Position numbers and translations under genes: made by a program. 41,439 nucleotides of DNA from Streptomyces humi (GTDB taxonomy: Bacteria > Actinomycetota > Actinomycetes > Streptomycetales > Streptomycetaceae), in NCBI RefSeq assembly GCF_001005085.2, contig NZ_LBMU02000034.1, positions 1 through 41,439 of the forward strand. The letters are read 5' to 3'. The first letter of the stretch is position 1; every line of letters begins with the position of its first letter. This document shows, piece by piece, positions 32,169-40,636 of the stretch. The notes beneath the pieces were generated by a model that did no database searches, was not told the DNA's origin, and saw nothing but the letters and a program-made list of their open reading frames with translations.

Positions 32169-32369
32169 TCACGCCCCGACGGGCTCCTCGCCCTCCATGA
32201 CCTCCTCGGGGGCTTCGGGGGCCTCGGGGGCGTGTGGGGTGGAGGCCATGGCCAGCCGCAGCAGCTGATGGCAGACGGGACAGTGGCGGGTCAGGTGCCG
32301 GTACGACGAGGCGGCCGCCAGATGAGCCCTCAGCAGGGCCCGCGTCTCGTGCCGCACCGAAGCCGCCAT
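32169..32369 (-). CDS. DUF6274 family small protein
   Basis: The product has 66 residues from an ATG behind GGAGGTG. It reads MAASVRHETRALLRAHLAAA, then SYRHLTRHCPVCHQLLRLAM and an acidic Pro/Glu tail. The HCPVCH motif could bind zinc with the nearby histidines. I recall this family (DUF6274) as a Streptomyces-specific protein encoded close to bldC. Function unknown. Confidence 0.8.
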   Translation of the reverse strand: MAASVRHETRALLRAHLAAASSYRHLTRHCPVCHQLLRLAMASTPHAPEAPEAPEEVMEGEEPVGA

Positions 32370-32642
32370 ACGCCACCTCCAGAGGGGGCCGAGGAGAGCG
32401 AGCCCTCTCTTCTGGGTACCGACCGAATGTGACGCCGTCAATGGCGCACACGAAAGACCCCGGCCCCGACGCCCCGTGCTCCCGCCGGCGCCCCGCCGGG
32501 ATCAGGCCACACCCGGGAGACCCGCGCCCCTCGCGGAAACCTCACAGCTCACAGACGTGAGACGCCCGCTTCCTCCGCTGCAACCGCACGGATCACACAT
32601 CGGAGACCCGCTTCCCTCGCGGCGGCACGCGGGCCTCCCGCC
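32370..32642. other. intergenic region with decayed repeat unit
   Basis: The first part is the upstream region of the DUF6274 gene. From about 32540 the sequence becomes a diverged copy of the tRNA-Asp tail unit (CCCGCTTCCCTCGCGGCGGC and a GCGGGCCTCCC partner). No gene is seen. Confidence 0.5.
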
Positions 32643-32936
32643 GCGGTCCTGACGGGATGTGCCGAGTCCGATCGCGGCTGCGCCGCGGGCGCGGCCTCTG
32701 GTCTGGTGGGGTGGCGGGTGGGGTTGGTGCTGGTGATACGTCTGAGGCCCGCTTACGTCTGAGGCCCGCTTCCCTCGCGGGATGCGGGCCTCTTGTTGCG
32801 GTCCTGACGGGATTTGCTGCATTTGATTGCGGCTGCGCCGCGGGCGCGGCCTCTGGTCTGGTGGGGTGGTGGGCGGGGTTGGTGCTGGTGATACGCCAGA
32901 GGCCCGCTTCCCTTGTGGGATGCGGGCCTCTTGTTG
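32643..32936. repeat. tandem copies of the tRNA-Asp 3' end plus terminator
   Basis: Beyond the 3' end of tRNA-Asp the sequence repeats: CGGTCCTGACGGGATTTG, the complement of the last 18 nt of the tRNA, occurs at 32799-32816 and, with one change, at 32643-32657, besides its place in the tRNA at 32937-32954. Each copy is followed (on the minus strand) by a GAGGCCCGC...GCGGGCCTC hairpin and a shared spacer of about 75 bp (GGCTGCGCCGCGGGCGCGGC, GGTGCTGGTGATACG). Periods are 138 and 156 bp; the longer unit carries an 18-bp internal duplication. The array has no coding potential. Confidence 0.85.
32899..32930 (-). terminator. terminator of tRNA-Asp copy 1
   Basis: On the minus strand GAGGCCCGC and GCGGGCCTC form a 9-bp stem 6 nt after the tRNA 3' end. 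The same hairpin recurs in each downstream repeat unit. Confidence 0.75.
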
Positions 32937-33011
32937 CGGTCCTGACGGGATTTGAACCCGCGGCCTCCACCTTGACAGGGTGGCGAGCACTCCAAACTGC
33001 TCCACAGGACC
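32937..33011 (-). tRNA. tRNA-Asp (anticodon GUC), copy 1
   Basis: GGTCCTG pairs with CAGGACC plus discriminator G. The anticodon stem CCACC/GGTGG encloses CTGTCAA, giving GUC. The T-arm is GGGTTCAAATCCC. CCA is not encoded. It is identical to the copy at 38439-38513. Tandem copies of its 3' end follow it. Confidence 0.97.
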
Positions 33012-33104
33012 AGGTTTCGCGGCACTTTGTCTGCGCTGTGCTGCGAGAAGGACTGTACAGGAGGGTGAGGGTGCTGGTCGAACTCACTCAGCGTGCTCGG
33101 TCTG

Positions 33105-36100
33105 TTACGGAGCCGCCGTGTCGATCGCCTTCACGATCCGCTTGTCGGAGATCGGGTACGCCGTGCCCAGCGCGTGCGCGAAGTAGCTGACCCGGAGCTC
33201 CTCCAGCATCCAGCGGATGTCCAGGACCTGTTGCGGCACCGGACGGCCACGGGGGAGCTGCTCCAGGAGCCAGGCGTACTCGTCCTGCATCTCGTGGACC
33301 TTCTCCATCCGGGTGGTGTCCCGCTGGACGTTGGCCGGCATCTGCTGGAGGCGGCGGTCCGCCGCGACCAGGTAGCGCATCAGGTCGGGCAGCCGACGTA
33401 TGCCGGCCCAGGTCACGAAGCCGGGCTTCACGAGGGCGTCCAGCTGCTTGCGGACGTCCGTCAGGTTGGCCAGCAGCGCGGGGCTCCGGACGCCCTTCAG
33501 GCGGCGCTCACAGGCCTGCCAGGCGGCGAGCACCTGCTGCACCTGCGTGACCGTCCGGACCGTCGTGTCGACGATCTCCGCGCGCACCTTGTCGTAGAGC
33601 TTCCGGTACGACTCCTCGTCCCACACCGGCCCGCCGAAGTCGGCGATCAGCTTGTCGGCCGCGGCCGTCGCGCAGTCGTCGAACAGGGCCTGGACCGTGC
33701 CGTGCGGGTTGGCCGACAGGGCGAGCTTCTGGGCGTTCGTCAGCTTCTCCGAGGCGAACTTCGCCGGGTTCACCGGGATGTTGCGCAGGATCAGCCGGCG
33801 CGTGCCCTTCCACATCGCCTCGGTCTGTTCCTCCTCGGTGTCGAAGAGGCGTACGGAGACCGTGTCGCCGTCGTCGACCAGGGCCGGGTAGGCCTTGACC
33901 GGCTGGCCCGCCCGACGGGTCTCGAAGACGCGGGTGAGCGCGCCGATCGTCCAGTCGGTGAGGCCCTTGCGTTCCAGGGACTCGCCGCCCTCACGGGACG
34001 CGGTGGCGGCGGCCGCCTGGGACAGGGCCTGCCGCGCCTTCGGCTTCAGCCGGAGCTTCAGCGCCTCCAGGTCCTTGTCCTCGGCGAGCTTCCGGCGCCG
34101 CTCGTCGACGATCCGGAACGTGATCTTCAGATGGTCCGGGACCTTCGCCCAGTCGAAGTCCTCGGCCTCGAAGGGGACGCCGACCATCCGCTTCAGTTCG
34201 CGGGCCATCGTGGTGGTGAGGGGCTCCTGGAGAGGCACGGCCGTGTCCAGGAAGCGCTTCGCGAAGTTCGGCGCCGGCACGTAGTTGCGGCGGATCGGCT
34301 TGGGGAGGCTGCGGATCAGCTCCGTGACCACCTCTTCGCGCAGGCCCGGGATCTGCCAGTCGAAGCCCTCGTCCGTGACCTGGTTGAGCACCTGGAGCGG
34401 GACGTGGACGGTCACGCCGTCCGCGTCCGCGCCCGGCTCGAACTGGTAGGTCACCCGGAACTTGAGCTGCCCCTGCCGCCAGGAGTCCGGGTAGTCGGCC
34501 TTGGTGACCGCCTCCGCCGACTCCCGGATCAGCATCGCCCGCTCGAAGTCCAGGTACTCCGGCTGTTCGTGCCGCTTGTGCTTCCACCAGGAGTCGAAGT
34601 GCGCGCCCGAGACGACGTGTTCGGGCACCCGCTGGTCGTAGAAGTCGAAGAGCGTGTCGTCGTCGACGACGATGTCCCGGCGCCGGGCGCGGTGTTCGAG
34701 CTCCTCGACCTCGCTCAGCAGCCTGCGGTTGTCGGCGAAGAACTTGTGGTGGGTGCGCCAGTCACCCTCCACCAGGGCGTTGCGGATGAAAAGCTCGCGG
34801 CTGACCTCGGGGTCGATCCGGCCGTAGTTCACCTTGCGGTCGGCGACGATCGGCACGCCGTACAGCGTGACCTTCTCGAACGCCATCACGGCCGCCTGGT
34901 CCTTTTCCCAGTGCGGTTCGCTGTACGTCCGCTTGAGGAGGTGCCCGGCCAGGGGCTCCACCCACTCCGGCTCGATCTTCGCGTTGACCCGGGCCCAGAG
35001 CCTGCTGGTCTCCACCAGCTCGGCCGACATCACGAACCGGGGCGTCTTCTTGAACAGCGCCGAGCCCGGGAAGATCGCGAACTTGGCGTTGCGCGCGCCC
35101 AGGTACTCGTTCTTGGCGCCGTCCTTCACGTCCTTCATCCCGATGTGGGAGAGGAGACCGGCCAGGAGGGAGACGTGCACACGGTCGCCGGGGGCGTCCT
35201 CCTCGTTGAGGTGGATGCCCATCTGCTTGGCGACCGTGCGCAGCTGCGTGTAGATGTCCTGCCATTCGCGGATGCGCAGGAAGTTCAGGTACTCCTGCTT
35301 GCACATCCGCCGGAAGGAGCTGGAGCCGCGCTCCTTCTGCTGCTCCCTGACGTACCGCCACAGGTTGAGGAAGGCGAGGAAGTCGCTGGTCTCGTCCCGG
35401 AAGCGGGCGTGCTGCTGGTCGGCCTGGGTCTGCTTGTCGGCCGGGCGTTCACGCGGGTCCTGGATGGAGAGCGCGGCGGCGATGACCATGACCTCGCGGA
35501 CACAGCCGTTCTTGTCGGCCTCGAGCACCATGCGCGCGAGCCGCGGGTCGACCGGCAGCTGGGCCAGCTTGCGGCCGCTGTCGGTGAGCCGCTTGCGGAC
35601 GTCCTTCTCGTCGGGGTTCAGCGCGCCCAGCTCCTGGAGCAGCTGCACGCCGTCGCGGATGTTGCGGTGGTCCGGCGGGTCGATGAAGGGGAACTTCTCG
35701 ATGTCGCCGAGGCCGGCCGCGGTCATCTGGAGGATGACGGAGGCGAGGTTCGTACGCAGGATCTCGGCGTCGGTGAACTCCGGCCGGCCGAGGAAGTCCT
35801 CCTCGTCGTACAACCGGATGCAGATGCCGTCGGAGGTACGGCCGCAGCGGCCCTTGCGCTGGTTGGCGCTGGCCTGGCTGATCGGCTCGATGGGCAGCCG
35901 CTGCACCTTGGTGCGGTGGCTGTAGCGGCTGATCCGGGCGAAGCCGGGGTCGATGACGTATTTGATGCCGGGGACCGTGAGGGAGGTCTCGGCCACGTTG
36001 GTCGCCAGCACGATCCTGCGGCCGGTGTGCGGCTGGAAGACCCGGTGCTGCTCGGCGTGCGAGAGCCGGGCGTAGAGGGGGAGGACCTCGGTGAACCGGT

Positions 36101-37049
36101 ACTTCTTCTTCTCCAGCGCGTCCGCCGTGTCCCGGATCTCCCGCTCGCCGGAGAGGAAGACGAGGATGTCGCCCTTTCCCTCGCCCTGGAGTTCCTCCAC
36201 GGCGTCGCAGATGGCGGTGATCTGGTCCCGGTCGGCGTCCTCGGAGTCCTCTTCGAGGAGCGGGCGGTAGCGCACCTCCACGGGGTACGTCCGCCCGCTC
36301 ACCTCGACGATCGGGGCGTCACCGAAGTGCCGGGAGAAGCGCTCGGGGTCGATGGTGGCGGAGGTGATGACCACCTTCAGGTCCGGGCGCTTCGGCAGCA
36401 GCTGGGCCAGGTAGCCGAGCAGGAAGTCGATGTTCAGGGACCGCTCGTGCGCCTCGTCGATGATGATCGTGTCGTAGGCGCGCAGCTCGCGGTCGGTCTG
36501 GATCTCGGCGAGCAGGATGCCGTCCGTCATCAGCTTGATGAAGGTGGCGTCCGGGTTCACCTGGTCGGTGAAGCGGACCTTCCAGCCGACGGACTCCCCG
36601 AGGGGCGTGCGCAGTTCCTCGGCGACGCGCTCGGCGACGGTACGGGCGGCGATCCGACGGGGCTGGGTGTGCCCGATCATGCCGCGCACCCCCCGCCCCA
36701 GCTCCAGACAGATCTTCGGGATCTGCGTGGTCTTGCCGGAACCGGTCTCACCGGCCACGATCACGACCTGGTGGTCGCGGATCGCGGCGGCGATCTCGTC
36801 CTTCTTCTGGCTGACGGGCAGTTGCTCGGGGTACGACACGGCGGGCACGACGGCGCGCCGGCCGGCCATCCGTTCCTCGGCCCTGGCCACCTCTGCCTCG
36901 ATCTCGGCGAGGACGGCGGCGCGGGCCTCCGGCTTACGGATCTTGCGCGCGCCTTCCAGCCTGCGCCCGAGCCGGTGCGCGTCGCGCAGCGAAAGCTCGG
37001 TCAGGCGGGGGGCGAGAGTGCCGAGGGCGGGAGCGGGATGCGTAGACAT
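33105..37049 (-). CDS. hrpA: HrpA-like DEAH-box RNA helicase
   Basis: The product has 1314 residues, the full size of bacterial HrpA. The helicase core has motif I VIVAGETGSGKTTQIPKICL near residue 90, motif II DEAH, motif III SATID, motif IV-V ATNVAETSLTVPGIKYVIDP and motif VI QRKGRCGRTSDG. The helicase-associated and OB domains follow, then a long C-terminal DUF3418 region (from about 700, including WYEQ-less segments such as GWKVRF upstream and LDFERAMLIRESAEAVTKAD). Bacterial HrpA acts on mRNA and helps resolve stalled or collided ribosomes. It is a single-gene unit here. Confidence 0.96.
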   Translation of the reverse strand: MSTHPAPALGTLAPRLTELSLRDAHRLGRRLEGARKIRKPEARAAVLAEIEAEVARAEERMAGRRAVVPAVSYPEQLPVSQKKDEIAAAIRDHQVVIVAGETGSGKTTQIPKICLELGRGVRGMIGHTQPRRIAARTVAERVAEELRTPLGESVGWKVRFTDQVNPDATFIKLMTDGILLAEIQTDRELRAYDTIIIDEAHERSLNIDFLLGYLAQLLPKRPDLKVVITSATIDPERFSRHFGDAPIVEVSGRTYPVEVRYRPLLEEDSEDADRDQITAICDAVEELQGEGKGDILVFLSGEREIRDTADALEKKKYRFTEVLPLYARLSHAEQHRVFQPHTGRRIVLATNVAETSLTVPGIKYVIDPGFARISRYSHRTKVQRLPIEPISQASANQRKGRCGRTSDGICIRLYDEEDFLGRPEFTDAEILRTNLASVILQMTAAGLGDIEKFPFIDPPDHRNIRDGVQLLQELGALNPDEKDVRKRLTDSGRKLAQLPVDPRLARMVLEADKNGCVREVMVIAAALSIQDPRERPADKQTQADQQHARFRDETSDFLAFLNLWRYVREQQKERGSSSFRRMCKQEYLNFLRIREWQDIYTQLRTVAKQMGIHLNEEDAPGDRVHVSLLAGLLSHIGMKDVKDGAKNEYLGARNAKFAIFPGSALFKKTPRFVMSAELVETSRLWARVNAKIEPEWVEPLAGHLLKRTYSEPHWEKDQAAVMAFEKVTLYGVPIVADRKVNYGRIDPEVSRELFIRNALVEGDWRTHHKFFADNRRLLSEVEELEHRARRRDIVVDDDTLFDFYDQRVPEHVVSGAHFDSWWKHKRHEQPEYLDFERAMLIRESAEAVTKADYPDSWRQGQLKFRVTYQFEPGADADGVTVHVPLQVLNQVTDEGFDWQIPGLREEVVTELIRSLPKPIRRNYVPAPNFAKRFLDTAVPLQEPLTTTMARELKRMVGVPFEAEDFDWAKVPDHLKITFRIVDERRRKLAEDKDLEALKLRLKPKARQALSQAAAATASREGGESLERKGLTDWTIGALTRVFETRRAGQPVKAYPALVDDGDTVSVRLFDTEEEQTEAMWKGTRRLILRNIPVNPAKFASEKLTNAQKLALSANPHGTVQALFDDCATAAADKLIADFGGPVWDEESYRKLYDKVRAEIVDTTVRTVTQVQQVLAAWQACERRLKGVRSPALLANLTDVRKQLDALVKPGFVTWAGIRRLPDLMRYLVAADRRLQQMPANVQRDTTRMEKVHEMQDEYAWLLEQLPRGRPVPQQVLDIRWMLEELRVSYFAHALGTAYPISDKRIVKAIDTAAP

Positions 37050-37110
37050 ACGCGGTCCAGGATCTCACCTCGGGGAAATTCATGGCGAACGCTTTTGCCT
37101 CCGGCGGTTC

Positions 37111-37178
37111 AGCCGGGATCCGCCGGGATCCGCCGGGATCCGCCGGGATCCGCCGGGTTCAGCCGGGTTCAGCCGGGT
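37111..37178. repeat. seven 10-bp tandem repeats upstream of hrpA
   Basis: The unit CGCCGGGATC (variants AGCCGGGTTC) is repeated seven times, about 60-130 bp upstream of the hrpA start and just beyond the 3' end of the next gene. The 10-bp period puts one copy per helical turn. Confidence 0.85.
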
Positions 37179-37194
37179 GAAGGGGCGGGGCGGG

Positions 37195-37623
37195 TTACTG
37201 GCCGCGCTGCGCGGGCGGGGCGGCCGTGTCGGCGGGGGCGGGGGAGGCCGCCGTGGTGGCCGTGGCGGGGGTGACAGGCGTGGTGGCCGTGGTGTCCGTG
37301 GTGTCCGTGGTGGCCGTGGTGGGCGTAGCGGGTGCGGCCGGCGTGGGTGCGGCTGCCGCGGCCGCCGCCGAGGACGCGATCGACTTCGCCGTGTTCGATA
37401 CGGCCTTGATCCCCAGGTAGGCCGTGGTCATGCTGCTCACCGCGGTGAACGCGGCGGTGAGCACGCCGATGATGACCGAGGTGTCGCCGTCGAGCTGCCA
37501 GACGCCGAACATCGCGACCGTGGCGATCGCGAGGTTGCTGATGACGACGGCGAGCAGCCCGTAGCGCGCACGGTTCTTCTCCAGCTCGACGTCCTGGCTG
37601 ACTCTGTCCTGGTCCCCGCTCAT
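37195..37623 (-). CDS. small two-helix membrane protein with low-complexity tail
   Basis: The product has 142 residues. An acidic/basic head (MSGDQDRVSQDVELEKNRAR) is followed by two membrane segments (about 22-42 and 48-70), then an Ala-run and a Thr/Ala/Pro tail with TTDTTDTTATT from about 80 to the end. Stop at 37195 and ATG at 37623. No family is recognised. The tail is encoded by near-perfect GTGGTGTCCGTG-type repeats (complement), so its length may vary between strains. Confidence 0.72.
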   Translation of the reverse strand: MSGDQDRVSQDVELEKNRARYGLLAVVISNLAIATVAMFGVWQLDGDTSVIIGVLTAAFTAVSSMTTAYLGIKAVSNTAKSIASSAAAAAAAPTPAAPATPTTATTDTTDTTATTPVTPATATTAASPAPADTAAPPAQRGQ

Positions 37624-37828
37624 CGTCCCCGCCCCTGGTCCGTGTGATCCCTCTGATCCGTTGCGACGACGCCGAAGGTAGCGTCACGCGGTCCGGTGGC
37701 CAAGCGGCCGGGCGGTGGGCCGGCCGGGAAGACGCCGTGGTCGCCGTCGGACCGCAAAGGAACGCCATGGTCCGCTCCAGTCCTGCCCAAATCGGAGTCG
37801 TGCGGCGGAGCGCTGTCAGGCTGCGCGT

Positions 37829-38302
37829 ATGAGCGAGACCGTCTTTCGGTACACGGGCAGACAACGCCTGGTCATGTGGGGATGGGCGCTGCTGATGGCG
37901 GCCTGGGCGGGGGCCGTGACGGTGGATGCCGGCCGGGACCTGGCCGAGCACCGGATCGGTACGGCCGTACCCGTGTGGCTGGTGCTGGGGCTGGCACCGA
38001 CCGTGCTGTTCGTGGTGCTGGCCGGCATGTCGACGGGGGTCACGCGCATCGACGCCCAGGGCCTGCGCACGCGTGGGATGACGGGGAGGCGGCGGGTGGC
38101 CTGGCCGGACATCGAGAGCGTCCACGAGCTCCCGGGCCGGGGGCGCCGGGGCACGATCACGCAGATCGGTGTCACCAGAACCGACGGCACTTCTTTCCTG
38201 CTGCCCATCCCCTACACGTCCGGGGTCGTCCTCGAGGACCCCGACTTCCACGACAAGCTCGAGCTGATCCGCCGGGAGTGGCGGCGGGGCCGCAGCACAT
38301 GA
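37829..38302 (+). CDS. membrane protein with PH-like domain
   Basis: The product has 157 residues. Two membrane segments lie at about 14-33 and 48-68, followed by a beta-rich domain with GVTRIDAQGLRTRGM, RRRVAWPDIESVHELPGRGR and TRTDGTSFLLPIPYTSG, and a closing helix DFHDKLELIRREWRRGR. This is the layout of bacterial PH-domain (bPH-type) membrane proteins. Function unknown. No Shine-Dalgarno is evident; a CAGGCT 6 bp upstream may be the -10 of a leaderless message. Confidence 0.78.
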   Translation: MSETVFRYTGRQRLVMWGWALLMAAWAGAVTVDAGRDLAEHRIGTAVPVWLVLGLAPTVLFVVLAGMSTGVTRIDAQGLRTRGMTGRRRVAWPDIESVHELPGRGRRGTITQIGVTRTDGTSFLLPIPYTSGVVLEDPDFHDKLELIRREWRRGRST

Positions 38303-38304
38303 GA

Positions 38305-38334
38305 ACAGCCCCTCCGGGACTCCGGAGGGGCTGT
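38305..38334. terminator. terminator between the PH-like gene and the tRNA cluster
   Basis: ACAGCCCCTCCGG and CCGGAGGGGCTGT form a 13-bp stem around GACT. It lies at the end of two convergent transcripts. Confidence 0.88.
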
Positions 38335-38340
38335 CTGTTG

Positions 38341-38414
38341 TGGCTGGGGCCGGGGTCGAACCGGCGACCTATCGCTTTTCAGGCGATCGCTCGTACCAAC
38401 TGAGCTACCCAGCC
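38341..38414 (-). tRNA. tRNA-Phe (anticodon GAA)
   Basis: GGCTGGG pairs with CCCAGCC plus A. The anticodon stem ATCGC/GCGAT encloses CTGAAAA, giving GAA. It is the last tRNA of the Glu-Asp-Phe transcript on the minus strand. Confidence 0.97.
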
Positions 38415-38417
38415 ACG

Positions 38418-38435
38418 AGGTTTCACGTGAAACCT
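38418..38435. promoter_or_regulatory. parS centromere site
   Basis: AGGTTTCACGTGAAACCT is an 18-bp perfect palindrome whose core GTTTCACGTGAAAC (38420-38433) equals the Streptomyces parS consensus bound by ParB. It lies between tRNA-Phe and tRNA-Asp. parS sites cluster around oriC, so this suggests the window is close to the origin. Confidence 0.92.
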
Positions 38436-38438
38436 CAG

Positions 38439-38513
38439 CGGTCCTGACGGGATTTGAACCCGCGGCCTCCACCTTGACAGGGTGGCGAGCACTCCAAACT
38501 GCTCCACAGGACC
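38439..38513 (-). tRNA. tRNA-Asp (anticodon GUC), copy 2
   Basis: It is identical over its 75 bp to the copy at 32937-33011. The middle member of the Glu-Asp-Phe cluster. Unlike copy 1 it is not followed by tail repeats; the parS palindrome lies 3 bp beyond its 3' end. Confidence 0.97.
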
Positions 38514-38551
38514 AAGCTTGTGTGTGCAACAGTGTCGCACACGATCTTGCG

Positions 38552-38624
38552 TGCCCCCAACGGGATTCGAACCCGTGCTACCGCCTTGAAAGGGCGGCGT
38601 CCTAGGCCGCTAGACGATGAGGGC
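38552..38624 (-). tRNA. tRNA-Glu (anticodon UUC)
   Basis: GCCCTCA pairs with TGGGGGC plus A (one G-U pair). The anticodon stem CCGCC/GGCGG encloses CTTTCAA, giving UUC. It is the first tRNA of the cluster. Confidence 0.97.
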
Positions 38625-38668
38625 TATCGGCCCGCCTGGGCGCTTCTCAGCGCGTCGGGGACGTGAGA

Positions 38669-38698
38669 AGCATATGGGATGGCGGGGAGTATCGCCAA
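38669..38698 (-). promoter_or_regulatory. promoter of the tRNA Glu-Asp-Phe cluster
   Basis: On the minus strand TTGGCG (38693-38698), an 18-bp spacer and TATGCT (38669-38674) form a good vegetative promoter about 45 bp upstream of tRNA-Glu. Confidence 0.65.
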
Positions 38699-38742
38699 AA
38701 CGGTTTACGGCGACGAGAACGACCGGTGGAACCGCTGATCGG

Positions 38743-40203
38743 TCAGGTGGTCGGGAGGTGGCGGCTGACCTCGGCCGTCGTCTGGCCCAGACCGCCCAGT
38801 TTGATCTCGTCCCAGGCCTGGAGGCGGTGGGTGTCCCGGTCGAAGTAGAGGATCGAGGCCTCCACGGGATCCGGGTACTTGCGCTCGACCGCGCGCAGCC
38901 CGCTGCCGCCGGTGGAGCCCTCCACGCGCAGCCGGGTGCCGTGCGGCAGCAGCTCCGTCTGCTCGTGGTGCAGGTGGCCCGCCAGGACCAGGGGAACCTC
39001 GCCGTCCGTCATCCGGGCCGCGGTCGGCTCGTGCGCGATCGCCACGTCCACCGGGGTGCCGGCCGCCCGCTGCTCCCGCAGGGCCGTGGCGAGGCGGTCG
39101 CCGGCCTGCTCCTCGGCCGCGTCGCCGCCCGGCACGGTGGAGCGGTCGGGGGTGAACTGGGGATCGCCGATACCGGCGAACCGCAGCCCGGCGACCGTCT
39201 CGGCCCGGCCGTCGTCCAGGACGTGCACGTTCTTCATCCGGGCCAGGTACCGCTGGGTGACCGCGGAGTCGTGGTTCCCGCGGACCCAGACATAGGGCAC
39301 GCCGAGGTCCTCGACCGGATCCAGGAAGCCGTTCTCGGCGGCCGTGCCGTGGTCCATGGTGTCGCCGGAGTCGACGATCACGTTCACCTTGTACTGCTGC
39401 ACCAGCGAGGCGATGATCTTCCAGCTCGCCGGGTTGAGATGGATGTCGGAGACGTGCAGGACCCGCAGGGTGGCCGGATCCGGGGAATAGGCGGGGAGCG
39501 TGGACGTGACGTCGTACAGCTTGGTCACGTTCGTCACCAGGCGGGCCAGCTCCTTCTGGTAGGTGTCGAAATCGGTGACGATGCTGCGCGCGTTGCCGAC
39601 CACGGCCGGGGCGGAGGAGAGCAGACCGGAGAACCTCGGCTCCAGGACCGCGTTCGGGTTCCAGGTGGCGTACGCGGTCGCGCCGGACGTGGCGAGCAGA
39701 CCGAGGGCGAGGCCGCCGGCGGCCAGGGCGCGGCGGGGCCGGCGATAGACCGCCAGGCCGAGGGCGGTGGCGCCGGCGACGACGGCCACGCAGGAGCGTT
39801 CGGCGAGGTCGAGGGTGCCGTGCTCGACGTCGTGGGCGACCTCGTCCTGGAGGCCGGCGAGACGTTCGGGGTGGTCGACGAGGGCCTGGGAGCGGACCGG
39901 GTCCAGCTGGTCGACATTGACGTCGAGACGGACCGGCCCGTTGTGGGTGTCCAGGTAGAGGGCGCCCAGCGGGGAGACGTTGATCTTCGTGCCCCCGCTG
40001 AGGGACGGGCGCAGGGTCATCGTGGTGTCCATCGGGCCGACCTGCGCGCGGACGTTCCCGACGATCAGGAGGCCCAGCCACGCGCCGAGGAGGACGACGG
40101 CCGTCAGGCCGAGGACGCGGCTCCAGGCGGGCGGTTCGTGTGCCTGCGGGTCGAGTTCCAGGACGGGCGGACGGGCTTGGGCTCGGGTTCGGGCGCGGGC
40201 CAT
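38743..40203 (-). CDS. membrane-anchored metallophosphoesterase
   Basis: The product has 486 residues. Membrane segments lie at about 30-50, 138-152 and 161-178; the catalytic domain fills about 240-486. The five calcineurin-type motifs are visible: VSDIHLN, DSGDTMDHG, VRGNHD, AIAHEP and AGHLHHEQ. They bind two metal ions for hydrolysis of phosphate esters. The region between the helices (TLRPSLSGGTKINVSPLGAL) is a beta-rich extracellular part. Sidedness and substrate are not determined; nucleotide- or lipid-linked phosphates are possible. Confidence 0.92.
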   Translation of the reverse strand: MARARTRAQARPPVLELDPQAHEPPAWSRVLGLTAVVLLGAWLGLLIVGNVRAQVGPMDTTMTLRPSLSGGTKINVSPLGALYLDTHNGPVRLDVNVDQLDPVRSQALVDHPERLAGLQDEVAHDVEHGTLDLAERSCVAVVAGATALGLAVYRRPRRALAAGGLALGLLATSGATAYATWNPNAVLEPRFSGLLSSAPAVVGNARSIVTDFDTYQKELARLVTNVTKLYDVTSTLPAYSPDPATLRVLHVSDIHLNPASWKIIASLVQQYKVNVIVDSGDTMDHGTAAENGFLDPVEDLGVPYVWVRGNHDSAVTQRYLARMKNVHVLDDGRAETVAGLRFAGIGDPQFTPDRSTVPGGDAAEEQAGDRLATALREQRAAGTPVDVAIAHEPTAARMTDGEVPLVLAGHLHHEQTELLPHGTRLRVEGSTGGSGLRAVERKYPDPVEASILYFDRDTHRLQAWDEIKLGGLGQTTAEVSRHLPTT

Positions 40204-40273
40204 TGGGGCCGTATGCCCCGGCTCGGGAGCTGATATGCGACGGTTCGCTCCCTGCCTGCCCGCGGGGTGCGGC

Positions 40274-40624
40274 TCAGCCCCAGCCGAGTTCGTGGAGGCG
40301 GTCGTCGTTGATGCCGAAGTGGTGGGCGATCTCGTGGATCACGGTCACGGAGACCTCGTGCACCACGTCCTCGGGGGTCTCGCAGTGGCGCAGCGTCGGG
40401 CCCATGTAGATGGAGACCCGGTCCGGGAGCACACCGGCGTACCACTCGCCGCGGTCGGTGAGCGGGGTGCCCTCGTACAGGCCCAGCAGGTCGGGGTCGT
40501 CGGCGGGGGGCTCGTCCTCGACGAACACGGCCACGTTGTCCATCACCCGGGTCAGCTCCGGGGGGATCCGGTCCAGGGCCTGGCTGACGAGTTCCTCGAA
40601 CGATTCGCGTGTCATCTCCAGCAC
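40274..40624 (-). CDS. minimal zincin metallopeptidase-family protein
   Basis: The product has 116 residues from the GTG at 40624 (113 from the ATG at 40615). It has EELVSQALDRIPPELTRVMD, NVAVFVEDEPPADDPDLLGL and YEGTPLTDRGEWY, then a zinc motif HEIAHHFGIND (HExxH with a downstream Asp), as in the small family of 'minimal' metalloproteases. The GTG is favoured by a -10-like GACAAT six bases before it and by the VLEMTRE-type beginning I recall from homologues. The substrate is unknown. Confidence 0.88.
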   Translation of the reverse strand: MLEMTRESFEELVSQALDRIPPELTRVMDNVAVFVEDEPPADDPDLLGLYEGTPLTDRGEWYAGVLPDRVSIYMGPTLRHCETPEDVVHEVSVTVIHEIAHHFGINDDRLHELGWG

Positions 40625-40630
40625 AGGGCC

Positions 40631-40636
40631 ATTGTC
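40631..40636 (-). promoter_or_regulatory. -10 element for a leaderless zincin transcript
   Basis: On the minus strand GACAAT is followed by six bases and the GTG at 40624, the same geometry as upstream of purD. Confidence 0.4.

Noticed and set aside
33093..37274. 1393-codon plus-strand open frame opposite hrpA
   Set aside because: It is the antisense shadow of a clearly conserved helicase; its Leu/Val/Gly/Asp-rich text has no family motifs. High GC removes stop codons in the complementary frame.
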